In this document: in pieces, positions 21,742-33,339 of the stretch
How the letters are laid out: each line of letters begins with the position of its first letter
Numbering within the stretch: the stretch's first letter is position 1
Assembly (NCBI GenBank): GCA_033977485.1
Contig: CM066989.1
Location: forward strand, 36,086,595 to 36,150,594
Length of the DNA stretch: 64,000 bases
From: Hydrangea macrophylla
Taxonomy: Eukaryota > Streptophyta > Magnoliopsida > Cornales > Hydrangeaceae
Reading direction: 5' to 3'
The notes under the pieces: model-generated
The model's input: the letters and a program-made list of their open reading frames with translations, nothing else
The model's database searches: none
What the model was told of the DNA's origin: nothing
Program-made: the position numbers and the translations under genes

Positions 21742-23532
21742 CACACAGGAGCTTTCCAAACATAGTTTAGTTCTTACACTTGTGTTCATTTTGGCCTTGA
21801 ACACTCGCCTGGTTAAGTGAATGTTAATAAAAGAATTTCGCCTTTCTCAAATTCTTTTAGAAGTGGCCCCACTTCACATTCACATAGGTGACTTATTTAG
21901 AGTATCCTACTATACTCTGCTTGGTTAAACCAACGCACATAGTCATTAAAAGCTAAGCTTATCCTCAACCCATACATGTATCACTGTTGTATCATAGAAA
22001 TGGGCAGGAGAGTATTTCTCCTCAGTGATTCTCCTAAAATACATGGAATTAGGTTGTCCCTTTGAACCTAGATCTTGGGATCTCCAGTCAACTAAGTTGG
22101 GTTTCCATTCCGGTACCTTGTAATGTCATAGGCTTTAGTCTCATTCCTTTAGATAACTTATTATCTAACTCTCGATTCAACCCTTTGGTTACCAGATCTC
22201 CAATATTGTCTTTTGACTTTACATAGTCAATCGTGACAATCCCACTTGAGAGTAGTTGTTTAATGGTATTATGTTTACGACGAATATGTCTAAACTTACC
22301 ATTATACATATTACTTTGTGCCCTTCTAATAGCAGATTGGCTATCGCAGTGAATGCAAATAGCTAGCACATGTTTTGACCATCTAGGAATATCTTCTACA
22401 AAATGGCGAAGCCATTCAGCCTCTTCAGCTGTCTTGTCTAGCGCAATGAATTCATATTCCATTGTCGACCTAGCAATACAAGTTTGTTTTGAAGATTTCC
22501 ATAACACAACTGCACCACCAAGCGTGAAAACATATCTACTTGTAGATTTTGAATCTTTCATATCGGATATCTAGTTTGCATCATTGTATCCTTCCAATAT
22601 AGCTGGATATCTCATGTAGTGCAATCCCTGATCACGTGTATATCGTAAGTACCGCAATACCCTTATTATCCTTTTCCAGTGTTCAGCACTAGGATTACTA
22701 GTGTATCTATTCAGTCTACTAATTGAATAAGCAATGTCAAGTCTTGTACAACTCATTAGGTACATCAAACTTCCTATCACTCGAGAATATTCTAGTTGAC
22801 AAACACTCTCACCAGTATTCTTAGATAGGTGTAGACTTAAGTCCACATGTGTCCTGCATACACTGGTATTAGACTTTTTGAACTTCTCTAGAATCTTGTC
22901 TACATAATGTGACTGTGATAAAACAAGTCCATTTGTATTTCTAGAGATCTTGATGCCCAATATAATATCAGCAAGTCCTATATCTTTCATGTCAAAGTTA
23001 GAATTCAACATTTTCTTGGTAGATTTAATGATCTGATCATTACTACCCACTATGAGCATGTCATCAACATATAGACATAAGATGACATAGCCTTCATTCG
23101 TGTCTTTAACATAAACACATTTATCACACTCATTGATTTTAAATCCATTAGAGAGTATAGCTTTGTCAAATTTTTCATGCCATTATTTTGGAGCTTGCTT
23201 TAAGCCATGCAAAGATTTGACAAGCTTACACACTTTATTTTCTTGCCCTGGAGTAGAAAATCCTTCAGGCTGTTCCATGTAGATTTCTTCATTCAAATCT
23301 CCATTAAGGAAGGCAGTCTTAACATCCATTTGGTGTATTTTGAGATCTCGCAAAGTTGCGATCGCAATAATCATATGAATGTATGTTATTCTCGTAACTG
23401 GAAAATACATATCAAAGTAGTCTAGACCCTCATTTTGTCTATACCCTTTAATGACAAGCCTTGTCTTATACTTATCAATAGTACCATCCGTCTTCATTTT
23501 CTTTTTAAAAATCCACTTGTAACCCAATGGCT
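21742..23532 (-). repeat. Tandem duplication unit 2 (RT-RNase H-3' UTR)
   Basis: Same unit as 19951-21741. This copy is the one continuous with the upstream integrase (23533 onward). It ends at ...CCAATGGCT (23532), followed by TACAACCAGG in the original RT. Confidence 0.96.
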
Positions 23533-23550
23533 TACAACCAGGAGGAAGAT
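22088..23550 (-). pseudogene. RT and RNase H of the copia element, proximal copy
   Basis: It has the same domains as the distal copy and shares the TAA after LKQAPK, so that stop predates the duplication. RNase H differs by two residues (S for L in WKSSKQTC; T for A in DKTAEEAEW). The RT start reads LPPGCKPLGYKWIF across the unit boundary, confirming this as the original position. The family is not assigned below Ty1/copia. Confidence 0.9.
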
Positions 23551-24929
23551 CTACCAGTTCCCAAGTATGGTTTTGTAGGATAGAATCAATTCACTCTTGA
23601 TTGCTTCTTTCCATAATGGACCATCTGGTGATCTAATAGCTTCATTATAGCTTTGAGGCTCACTTTCTATAACATAAGTTAGAAAGTATAGACCAAAGGA
23701 TTTTGAGGCTCTAGCTCGTTTCCCACATTTAGGCTCAACATCAACATTCTCTTCTTGGGTTTTAATAGTTTCCCCAACAGTCTCAAATGTGCGTTTTTTA
23801 GGACTATATTCCTCTTTACAAGGAAACATATTCTCAAAAAATGATACATTTCTAGACTGCATGATCGTGTTCTTGTGTATATTTAGGTTTTCAGATTTAT
23901 GTACAAGAAACCGATACACACTACTATTATGTGCATAGTCAATAAATAAACAATCAACAGTTTTTGGACCTATCCTTTCTTTCTTAGGAGTAGGTACAAG
24001 AACCTTTGCAAGACACCCCCACATTCATAAGAATTTATAGGAAGGTTTTTGACCATTCCACTGTTCATACGGGGTTTGATCAACTTTCTTTCGAGGTACC
24101 TTATTTAAAATGTAATTTGCAGAGAGAATTGCCTCCCCCCCACAAATTCTGTGACAATCCAGAACTAATTAACATAACATTCATCATTTCTTTCAAGGTA
24201 CGATTTTTTCTAGCAACTCCATTTAATGGAGGTGAATAAGGTGCAGTGGTTTGGTGAATAATTCCATTTTGGGCACAATAGTCACCATACTGTGCTACAT
24301 ATTCACCACCTCTATCACTTCTTAACACCTTAATCTTTTTGCTAAGTTGATTCTCAACCTCTGTCTTGTATAGAATGAACTTATCCAAAGCTTCATCCTT
24401 ACTTTTTAGCAAATACACATAACAATATTTAGTGCAATCATCAACAAAAGTAATAAAATAATTATTGCCATCTCTAGATTGAACCATTTTAAATCACATA
24501 CATCAGTGTGGATTAATTCCAATGGTTCAGTGCTTCTTTCAACTGATTTAAACGAAGTCCTTGTTAATTTTGCTTCAACACAAGTTTCACATTTCTGACT
24601 TGTGTCAATATGAAAGTTTGGTATATGGTCTAATTTAATTAATCTTCGCAAAAAATTAAAATTAACATGTCCTAGTCTACTATGCCACAAATTGGAAGAC
24701 TCAAGCAAGTAAACAAAATAGGTACTCATTTTATTAATCTTTGGGAGTACAGTCGTTACAATAAGTTTGAACATTCCATTACACATATACCCCTTCCCCA
24801 CATACATTCCTGCTTTGGTCAGTACCACCTTGTCTGACTCAAAGACCATTCGGAAGCCATGCTTGCTTAGGAGAGAACCGGATATCAAATTCTTACAAAT
24901 TTTCGGTACATAAAGGACATTGTTAAGTG
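23551..24929 (-). pseudogene. Integrase of the copia element (catalytic Glu missing)
   Basis: 24406-24929 has the pre-integrase zinc region (LWHSRLGHVNFNFLRRL, CETCVEAKLTRTSF) and LELIHTDVCDL with the first catalytic Asp. 24101-24487 has FITFVDDCTKYCYVYLL, LRSDRGGEYVAQYGDYC (second Asp) and SPPLNGVARKNRTLKEM. In copia integrases the last block reads A-E-R-K-N-R-T; here the Glu codon is deleted in frame. Frames change near 24480 and near 24020-24100. The C-terminal part (23551-24024) has the KERIGPKTVDCLFIDYA segment typical of copia. Inactive as written. Confidence 0.88.
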
Positions 24930-25300
24930 TCAACCCTTTCCTGAAGTCATCTTCAGAATTATTTTTCCTTGGCCTTCAACATCCGAGGAAGTAGAATTTC
25001 CCATATACATCTTCTCGTCACTTAAAATTGGTTCGAAGGAAGTGAACATAGCTTTGTCGGAGCATATGTGGTGAGTAGCACCAGTGTCTATCCACCACTC
25101 CTTTGGGTTTGAATCCACCAAGTTCACTTCAGAGACCACAACAGACAAATTAATGTCAGAGATATCCCTTGAGATAGAATCTAACTCCGTCATATTATTC
25201 TCTTCATTTTTCTTGACTTTATTTTGTAGCAGACGACACTCAGAAGCACGGTGTCTAGTTTTGCCACAATTGTAGCACTTTCCTTGAAATTTAGGCTTCT
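24930..25300 (-). pseudogene. Gag zinc knuckle and aspartic protease of the copia element
   Basis: A CCHC knuckle CYNCGKTRHRASEC (C-x2-C-x4-H-x4-C) is encoded near 25230-25280. About 70 residues later comes EWWIDTGATHHICSDKAMF, the copia protease active site with DTGA intact. The frame closes near 24930 before the integrase frame begins, so the polyprotein is interrupted. Confidence 0.85.
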
Positions 25301-26127
25301 TGGCAATACCACCTTTTTGGGCCTAATTTAGACCCTTTGCCAGAAGGAAATTTCTTCTTCCCATGAAAACTTTGACCATGCTCAACCATATTAGCCTTGG
25401 CCCCAAAGTTCCCCAAATTCTTATCAGTCCCTTTGTTATCTTCTTCAATTCGAAGCCTGACGATGAGATCTTCTATCTTCATCTCATTTCGCTTGTGCTT
25501 CAAATAATTTTTGAAGTCCTTCCAAGCAGGGGGTAGCTTTTCAATTATAGCAGCAACTTGAAAAAGTTTCACTCAAGGTCATCCCTTCAGCATGGATTTC
25601 ATGCAAGATTACTTGCAGCTCTTGAACTTGACTGATCACAGTCTTTGAATCCACCATCTTGTAGTCGAGGAATCTCTCCACTACAAATTTCTTTGACCCG
25701 GCATCCTCGGTTTTGTACTTTCTGTCTAAGGACTCCCACAGTTCCTTAGCAGTGGTCTTAACACTATACACATTATAGAGTGTACCGTGTAAGCTATTCA
25801 ACACATAGTTTCGGAACAAAAGTCTGAGTGCTTCCAAGCATCAGTGGCTAGCACAACCTCTTGATCTTGTTCATTGTCATTAGGAACATGAGCATCTTCC
25901 TTCAAGAATCTCGCAAGGTTCAAGGTGGCAAGGTAGAACAACATATTTTGCTGCCACCACTTGACATCCACACCATTAAATTTTTTGGGTTTCTCCCCGT
26001 GGTTCACAGGAACCGTTTGGATTGAGGGAACCTTTACAGGGATCGAACCAATCACCACGGTGTTGGAGCCATTTGCACCATTGGTAGCAGTAGGGTTCGT
26101 AGCAGTGTTCACGGTCTCAGTTGCCAT
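25291..26127 (-). pseudogene. gag of the copia element, two frameshifts
   Basis: The likely start is the ATG at 26127 (MATETVNTATNP). The N-terminal part has KKFNGVDVKWWQQNMLFYL, followed after a frame change near 25800-25840 by [22 protein letters not shown]. After another change near 25550-25570 comes EKLPPAWKDFKNYLKH and a Lys/Gly-rich linker to the zinc knuckle. This is the UBN2-type gag of plant copia elements. Three overlapping frames replace one ORF, so it is broken. Confidence 0.85.
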
Positions 26128-26145
26128 TTCAAAAAAAATTATCAA

Positions 26146-26464
26146 AGGAGAAAAGAAATTTAATCTAATATTTTTCCTTTTAATTTTAACACTAGCAGAA
26201 TTTCTCTTTTCGAATAATCGTTAGAAAACGAGGAAATTTTAAGATTCTGCTTGCAAAATTTTAAGCAAAATGCGATTTTGCACACTTTTTGTCTAATGCT
26301 GTTTTCCCTGATTCTGCACCGTTTGGGCAGAAAACGAGAATTATAGTAGCAGTTTTTTGTATAACGAAAACCAAACTATTTTCTTGTTTTCAAAACTAAT
26401 TCTGTTTGTCCAAATCCGAATCTGTTTTGTTTGTAAAATATATAAAATGAATCTGTTTTAAGAT
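26146..26464 (-). other. 5' leader of the copia element without a canonical PBS
   Basis: This non-coding leader lies between the 5' LTR and gag. The sequence next to the LTR reads ATCTTAAAACAGATTC on the minus strand. The initiator-Met tRNA complement (TGGTATCAGAGC) common in plant copia elements is absent. Confidence 0.6.
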
Positions 26465-27233
26465 TGTTGGAAAAATTATATTAAACATAAACAGATTCTG
26501 GATTACAAATAGAAGCAGTATAAGAAATAATCTGATAAGACAAAAATGGAAACTGCTAATAGAAAACAAAATTACAGTAACTAAAAGAAAACAAAAATTG
26601 AGAATTGATCAAACCGAGGCCTGTGATAGTTCACAGTTTCCTTAAAACAGATTCACCACCTCACCAGAAGTGCTCAAGGATATCTCCGGCGTCTGTCTCC
26701 CAGGATACATCGGTAATAACCAGCAGTACACAAGCACAGTGTTCGACTGCTCCGGCGAACCAACTATGTTTGTAGCTCTCTCAGGAATGAATATTGGAAG
26801 GAATGAAAGAGCTCTTGTTTTTCTGATTATGAATTTCTAAGGAGAAAGCTTAGAATATATAGGACTAAGGGGAGAGAGGATTCATTTGATGTACATTATG
26901 TATTTGTGGATTCATCCATGTATGTACATTATGAATCTATAGATTCATCCATGTATATATATGATTCATCTATGAATGTGCATTATCCATGAATGAGAAT
27001 GAATGCAACTATAAATTCATTCATGTATGTACATTTTCCATGCATGTACATTATCTATATGTATTCAATGGATTAATTTCTCATTCACTCAACAATGATT
27101 TTTGGACATGTAAATATCCAAAGTTCATCTCCTCATGGAAGAGAACACAAACCCACAAAGACCCCATTCAAACTCTAAATGGGTCCCACATTTATTTGAC
27201 CTCAAACATGGCCAAAAACAATTTCATCCAACA
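26465..27233 (-). repeat. 5' LTR of the copia element (769 bp)
   Basis: It begins TGTTGGAAAAATTATATT and ends TTTCATCCAACA, matching 18905-19746. It is bounded by the TSD ACTTG at 27234-27238. Confidence 0.93.
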
Positions 27234-27238
27234 ACTTG

Positions 27239-27627
27239 TCCTTGATATACATGCCCTTCAAACCTTATACGACCACTTACTTGTCATTAAATGCTTTGTA
27301 AATTGTCGATACTGGCATGCTGACACCTTACAACCATCCTCCTAGCATTAAATGCCTCAACTTACTAACGTTTGACCTATCAATGTCTTATAATAGTTCT
27401 CCAGTCGAGATAGATATTTGTTTTTGCCAATTTTTACCACGATGAAGAAGTACCTCTCACGAGATACTGTATGGCTAGGTCAATTGGTACCCAAATCTTT
27501 AAGCTTTTATGAATATCCACTGATACAAAGGTTTGCGTGTGGTCAATATGGATTGCTACTTTCGTGATCATCTTTGATGAGTCTGTACAAAGTAACTAGT
27601 TCAAGTCATAAGTCACCACTACTTATA
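27239..27627. other. Intergenic stretch, nothing recognised
   Basis: This lies between the copia element and the 9-bp-TSD element. It has no open frame with a recognisable domain. Confidence 0.5.
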
Positions 27628-27975
27628 CGTAAATCCATGGGCCGACCTACATTGACCCCAGGGGTGGCACAGGCCCCCCCTGGATTTTTGGAAATTACAA
27701 AACTATATGTAATAATTTTTAGATTTTAGAAATAAGCCCTCCTAAATTTCACACAGGCCCCTCCTGGACTTCTGAAAATTCTAGATTTACATGTAATATT
27801 TTACAAGTTTTAGACACGGGCTCCTTGTATTTGTGAAATTTCCAGACTTAATTGTAATATTTTACAAGTTTTAGATATAGGCCCCCTAAAATTACATGAT
27901 TTACCCCAAATTAGGGGTGTTAAACCAATTCTACTTACAATTCTACTGTTTTACACATAATTATATATAGGTAGA

Positions 27976-30140
27976 TGTCACGCCCCGGAACTGCAAAAAT
28001 AGAGAAAAATAGATTTCCTTTTTGGGTCCAAAGGCAGCGACGGGTGAAGTCACATGATTGTCCACACCACGCAGTACTAAGCAACAAGAAGTAATAGTGT
28101 AACAAGAATGAAGTCTAGGTTCTAATCATAATATAACATAAAGTCAACAGAAGTTACTAACTATTACACATCAGAGTCTTGAATCAAATATAAGACAGCG
28201 GAAGTACAAATGCCAAGGCAACATATGCCTGACTACAAAAAGGATTCTAAAACGGTAAAGACAATTAGCTACAATTCTAGTCTAGTCTTCAGTTGGCGTA
28301 AAGGTAGTCCTCGGCGTAGTAGTCTTCTTCGGTCGGACCTCCGTCAGGGAAATCCTCCACAGGGACTCCGTCACCGGCATAGTAGTCTTCTCCTGCAGGC
28401 CCTTCACCTGTATAGTCATAACCAGGGTGCGTTGGAACGTAGAAATGTCCAGCAGCATAAACGCCGTCAGCTTAATGAAAGCTGAGTGAGTTAGATACTA
28501 ACAGGGTATCAACTATTGAAGTTATCACAAGTTATAAATAGTAACCAAATTAGAATTCAGTAAGGGTAACTCCTTTAATCAAACCAATGATCCGATTACT
28601 GACGTCTTACTCATTTTAAGATTGACAACGCGTCCTGATAGGGGAACAGACTAGACAGTAGTTCAACTCTATAATACACCATTGCTCATCCACCGCTTTT
28701 AAGAACATATGCACAGTTCACCGCATGTCATGGATACCACGTTAGTCCATCCCCTGCTTTTAAGAACATATGCACAGTTCACCGCATGTCAGGGATATAA
28801 TGCTTTAAGCAACAGTACATCATTCTATGCCACGACTTAGCGACGTCTACCAGTGATCACGGTCCACCGCATGTCATAGACACCTTCGTCTGTCTACTGC
28901 TTTTAAGAACATATGATTAGATCATCTGGCTATCTTAGGGCAAATGGTCCGGTTCACCGCAAGTCATAGACACCTTCGTCTGTCTACCGCTTTTAAGAAC
29001 ATATGATCGACCAAAGCCCGCCCACGTAAATTTCCCGAATCTTAGCAAACCTACTTAAGTTCAACTCTATCACCGATACATGATAATCCCAATGTGGCCC
29101 GACTACTCTGAATGAAATGAACGTTAACTCCAAAGGATTCACGACTATTCCGTTATCTAACATTATAAACATTATCCGTTAGTCTTGTTGTTACTACGAC
29201 CCTACGCTGCATTAACTCGTTATCATGTCTGTATTACAATAATAAAGCATGCTGGGAAATACTGAATAGTAAATAAACAACTAAACAGTTATTATAAGAA
29301 AACAGTATTCTGAAACTTCCAATCGATTGGTATAGAGGTTCAATCGATTGGTATAAAAGTGGCATCAATCGATTGGAAAAAGATTCAATCGATTAGTATA
29401 AAAGTAGTGTCAATCGATTGGAAAAAGGTTCAATCGATTGGATCACAATCCATGCCAATCGATTGCATAAAGTGTCAATCGATTGGAACCTGAAAGATGT
29501 CAATCGATTGCATAAAGTGTCAATCGATTGGAACCTGAAAGATGTCAATCGATTGGTAAGAGTACCAATCGATTGATACTTCGTCTTCTTCACAGTGAAG
29601 ACTAGCCAGCAACATATAGTGAATAGGTGTCCCTCTCTCTCTAGTTCTCTGTCTTCTCTCTTATCTTTCTCCTTCTTTTCTTCTTCTTTCTGGTCTTCTT
29701 CTTCTTCCTCTTGAATCTCTCTCTCTGTGTGTGTGAGTGAATAGGTGTATATATGTGTATATATATATGAGTGTATATATATATAATACACACACAAGAC
29801 TCTCCCTCTCACTCTCTCTGATTTCTGTAAACAGAAATCCGCCCAAAATGGGCTGGTATGTATAGAGAGAAAGTGTTCACGTGGCCTCTCCCCAGCCAGA
29901 GCAAAAGAATCTGCCCAGCTGCCTCCAATCGATTGGCATAAGTGTCAATCGATTGATAAAATCAATCAATTGGTATAAAGTTCAATAGATTGGTATCCAA
30001 AATAAGGCAATCGATTGGAAAACTTGTCAATCGATTGGTATCTAAATTATACCAAGGGTAAGGCCAGGCTCATACAAGTATTAAAAGAAACATACATGGT
30101 CTTATTCACATAATATATTACAAAAATACCGGGTATTACA
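27976..30140 (-). repeat. 3' LTR of the chromovirus (2,165 bp)
   Basis: On the plus strand it starts TGTCACGCCCCGG and ends GGGTATTACA. It holds subrepeats around CGCTTTTAAGAACATATG (28690-29010), about 18 copies of a CAATCGATTG motif (29315-29580 and 29925-30040) and a CT-rich tract near 29630-29725. It lacks a ~140-bp segment present in the other LTR (37853-38000). Confidence 0.94.
29318..30045. repeat. CAATCGATTG palindrome array in the 3' LTR
   Basis: Twelve copies occur in 29318-29580 and six in 29925-30045, spaced about 15-30 bp and usually followed by G and a short A/T-rich linker. Two copies are mutated (CAATCAATTG, CAATAGATTG) relative to the partner LTR. Confidence 0.9.
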
Positions 30141-32471
30141 TCATCCACCACTCATTAAAGATTTCGTCCTCGAAATCCGAAACGAACAGGGTTAAAACAA
30201 AAATGGAAACTTCTCTCGCATTTCTGACCCCAGCTCCTATGAAGCTTCTCCTTCGTCGTGGTGCTTCCACTGAACCTTCACTAGCGGGATCTCCTTGTTT
30301 CTGAGCTTCTTCACTCCTCGGTCTAGAATACGCACTGGTCCTTCGTTGTATGTCACGTTCTCGTTCACCTCGATATCTTCAAAACTGATCTCGTGCATTG
30401 GGTTGTGGGCACATTTCCTCAACATGCTGATGTGGAAAACGTTGTGCACTCCTGACATCTTTGGCGGCAATGCAAGTCGATAAGCAACCTTCCCAACACG
30501 TTCTAGGATCTCAAACGGTCCAATGAATCGCGGCGACAACTTGCCTCCTTTCTGTCCGAATCTGACGATACCTCGAACTGGCGAGACTTTGAGTAGCACA
30601 TGATCTCCAACTACAAACTCTAGATCTTTCCGTCGTTTGTTGGCATAGCTCTTGTGTCTGGATTGCGCTGTCTTCATCTTTTCTCGTACAATCTGGATCT
30701 TCTCGCTGGTTTCTCGAATCATCTCAGGCCCAAGTAGTTGAGTATCTCCGACATCGGCCCAACATAGCGGCGATCGGCAAGGTCTTCCATACAAAGCTTC
30801 AAACGGCGCCATCCCTATGCTCGTGTGGTAGCTGTTGTTGTAGGAAAACTCGATCAAAGGTAGATGCGTCTCCCATGAACTCTCGAATTCAATGACACAT
30901 GCTCGCAACATATCCTCCATCACTTGATTGACTCGTTCGGTCTGACCGTCTGTCTGTGGATGAAAGGCTGAACTCAAATTCAATGAAGTTCCCATTGCTG
31001 TCTGAAGGCTTTTCCAGAATTCTGCGGTGAAGCGTGAATCTTGATCTAAAACTATTGAGACAGGTACACCGTGCAGTCGTACTACTTGCTCTAGATACAT
31101 CCGGCTCAATCTTTCAACACGGTACGTCATGCTGTAGGCGATAAAATGTGCTGACTTGGTGAGTCGATCCACTATTACCCAAATAGCGTCGTGGTTTTGC
31201 TGAGACTTTGGCAATCCAACCACAAAATCCATGGTGATGTGCTCCCATTTCCATTGGGGAATCGGTAGTGGTTGTAGGAGTCCAGGTGGTTTCTGATGCT
31301 CTGCCTTCACTTGTTTGCAAATAAGACATTGCGATACATACTCGGCCACTTCTCGCTTCATTCCTTCCCACCAGAAGTTTCTCTTCAAGTCCTTATACAT
31401 CTTGTTTCCTCCTGGGTGGATAGTCATCCTTGACTTGTGTGCTTCATCCAGAATGTTCTTCCTGAGACCATCGTCATTTGTCACACAGAGTCTACCTTTG
31501 CATCTCAGTGCTCCATCCGTACTAATACTCCATATCTCTGGTTCCTTTGCGGACATCTTGGCAAACCATAACTTGAAATCCTCGTTCGACTGTTGAGCTT
31601 CCAAGATGCGGCTGATGAGAGTTGGTTGTACAACAAGACATCCGAAGTGTCGTCCTTCTCCTGATTCCACTGGTCGAAGGTCGAATTCGGCTAACGTCTC
31701 CATTGCTCGCCATTCTCTAATCAAAATCGAAGCAACCAAAAGGCGTGGCCTCCGGCTCAGAGCGTCGGCTACAACATTTGCTTTACCCGGGTGGTATTGC
31801 AAAGAGAAGTCGTAGTCCTTGAGTAGTTCCATCCATCTCCGTTGTCGCATGTTCAACTCATTCTGAGAGAACAGGTACCTTAAACTCTTGTGATCTGAGA
31901 ACAAGTCGAACTTTTCTCCATACAAATAGTGTCTCCAAATCTTCAGGGCGAACACGATTGCAGCTAGTTCCAAGTCGTGCATCAGATAGTTCTTCTCATG
32001 TGGCTTCAATTGTCTTGATCCGTATGCGATGACATTCCCCTCTTGCATTATTAGCACACAACCAAGTCCTTGGTGCGATGCATCACTATAGATTATGAAT
32101 TGTTCACCACTCTTAGGTATCGCAAGCACGGGTGCTGAGGTTAGTCTCTCTTTCAATTCCCGAAATGCATCCTCATGTTTATCGGTCCATTCGTACTTCG
32201 TCTCCTTCCTAGTCAGGCTTGTCAACGGTCCTGCGATTCTAGAGAATCCTTCCATAAATCTCCGGTAATACCCAGCCAATCCAAGGAAACTCCTAACTTC
32301 GGTCGCGTTGGTTGGTCTGTTCCAGCTCAAGACTGCATCGATCTTAGATGAGTCTACGGAAATCCCATCCTGTGATATCACATGTCCCAGGAATTTAACT
32401 TCCTGATGCCAGAATTCACATTTGCTGAATTTTGCATATAGACTATTGTCTCTGGGAGTCATATAGAGCAA
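30141..32471 (-). pseudogene. RNase H, integrase and chromodomain region of the chromovirus
   Basis: The 744-codon frame starts inside RT ([25 protein letters not shown]). RNase H has [34 protein letters not shown] and [11 protein letters not shown]. Integrase has the zinc part ([28 protein letters not shown]) and a full DDE triad: [28 protein letters not shown] and [12 protein letters not shown]. The tail has [11 protein letters not shown] and [19 protein letters not shown], then [21 protein letters not shown], the start of a chromodomain. A TAG (30237-30239) stands where Trp is expected; the remaining chromodomain residues continue in frame beyond it. A frameshift near 32460-32480 separates this frame from the RT core. 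Confidence 0.93.
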
Positions 32472-33339
32472 TTTGTAGATGCTTCTTATGTTCCTCTTCT
32501 GTCCTTGAATAAATTAGAATGTCGTCGATGAATACTATAATGAATTGATCCAGATAGGGTCTGAATACTCTATTCATTAGGTCCATGAATACTGCCGGGG
32601 CATTAGTCAATCCAAAAGACATCACTAAAAACTCGTAGTGTCCATATCTCGTCCTGAAGGCAGTTTTTGGTATGTCTTTCGGTCGAACTAGAAATTGATG
32701 GTATCCTGAACGCAAATCAATTTTCGAGAATATCCTTGATCCTTGCAGTTGATCGAATATGTCGTCTATCCGGGGAAGTGGGTATCTATTCTTGATCGTG
32801 ACTTTATTCAGCTCCCTGTAGTCGATACAGAGTCATAGCTCTCCGTCCTTCTTCTTCACAAATAGAACTGGTGCTCCCCAAGGCGATGTACTCGGGCGAA
32901 CAAAACCTAAGTCTTCAAGTTCCTGAACTTGCTTCTTCAATTCTAACATTTCTGTTGGCGCCATCCGATACGGGGTCTTGGAAATCGGCAACGTTCCGGG
33001 TGCTAACTCAATGCAGAAGTCTATCTCTCTCTTTGGCAGAAGTCCTGAGATACTTCGAAACACATCTTCAAAGTCTTGAATAACGGGGATCTGGTTGATA
33101 GTAGGCTCCGTGCTTGAAGTCTTAATCGTGGCTAGGCAGCTCGTGATAAACATGTCGCTCAATGGTTGGCACTGAAATCTGATCTGCGGGCAACTAGGCG
33201 TCGAAAAGACAATGATCCGACCAACACAATCCAGGTTAGCGCCATACTTAGTAAGCCAATCCATTCCTAGGATCACGTCGAACTCAGACATTGACAAGAC
33301 TATCAAGTCTGCCGGAAGATTTCTATCCTCTAGTGTCAA
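32443..33339 (-). pseudogene. Protease end and RT of the chromovirus
   Basis: 33339-32833 carries the protease end (DVILGMDWLTKYGANLDC), the linker and the RT entry (LGFVRPSTSPWGAPVLFVKKKDG). A TGA follows where CGA (Arg) is expected before [10 protein letters not shown]. The core continues in the same frame: [37 protein letters not shown] and the catalytic block [12 protein letters not shown] (FIDD intact). The frame is lost after [12 protein letters not shown] and picked up in the downstream frame. These motifs are standard for Ty3/gypsy RT. Confidence 0.93.

Larger units (their letters stand above)
18905..27233 (-). mobile_element. Ty1/copia LTR retrotransposon, full length, inactive
   Basis: The LTRs are at 18905-19746 and 26465-27233, with perfect 5-bp target duplications ACTTG at 18900-18904 and 27234-27238. 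On the minus strand the order is gag, protease, integrase, RT, RNase H, which is the copia order. A 1,791-bp segment covering the RT/RNase H end and 3' UTR is present twice in tandem (19951-21741 and 21742-23532). Several frameshifts, a stop in RT and a lost integrase Glu make it non-functional. The polypurine tract ATGTGGGGGAT lies beside the 3' LTR (19746-19757, minus strand). Confidence 0.93.

Noticed and set aside
28210..28485. 91-codon plus-strand frame, present again at 36446-36721
   Set aside because: It lies within both LTR copies of the chromovirus and has no domain. Identity between the copies reflects LTR duplication, not selection.
29393..29846. Minus-strand frames rich in Glu/Lys and Ile/Tyr in the LTR
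   Set aside because: They come from CTT and TATA repeats and the palindrome array; no coding evidence.
29318..30045. CRISPR-like array (short repeats with spacers)
   Set aside because: The repeat is only 10 bp, palindromic, with unequal linkers, lies in an LTR and occurs in a plant genome; there is no cas gene.
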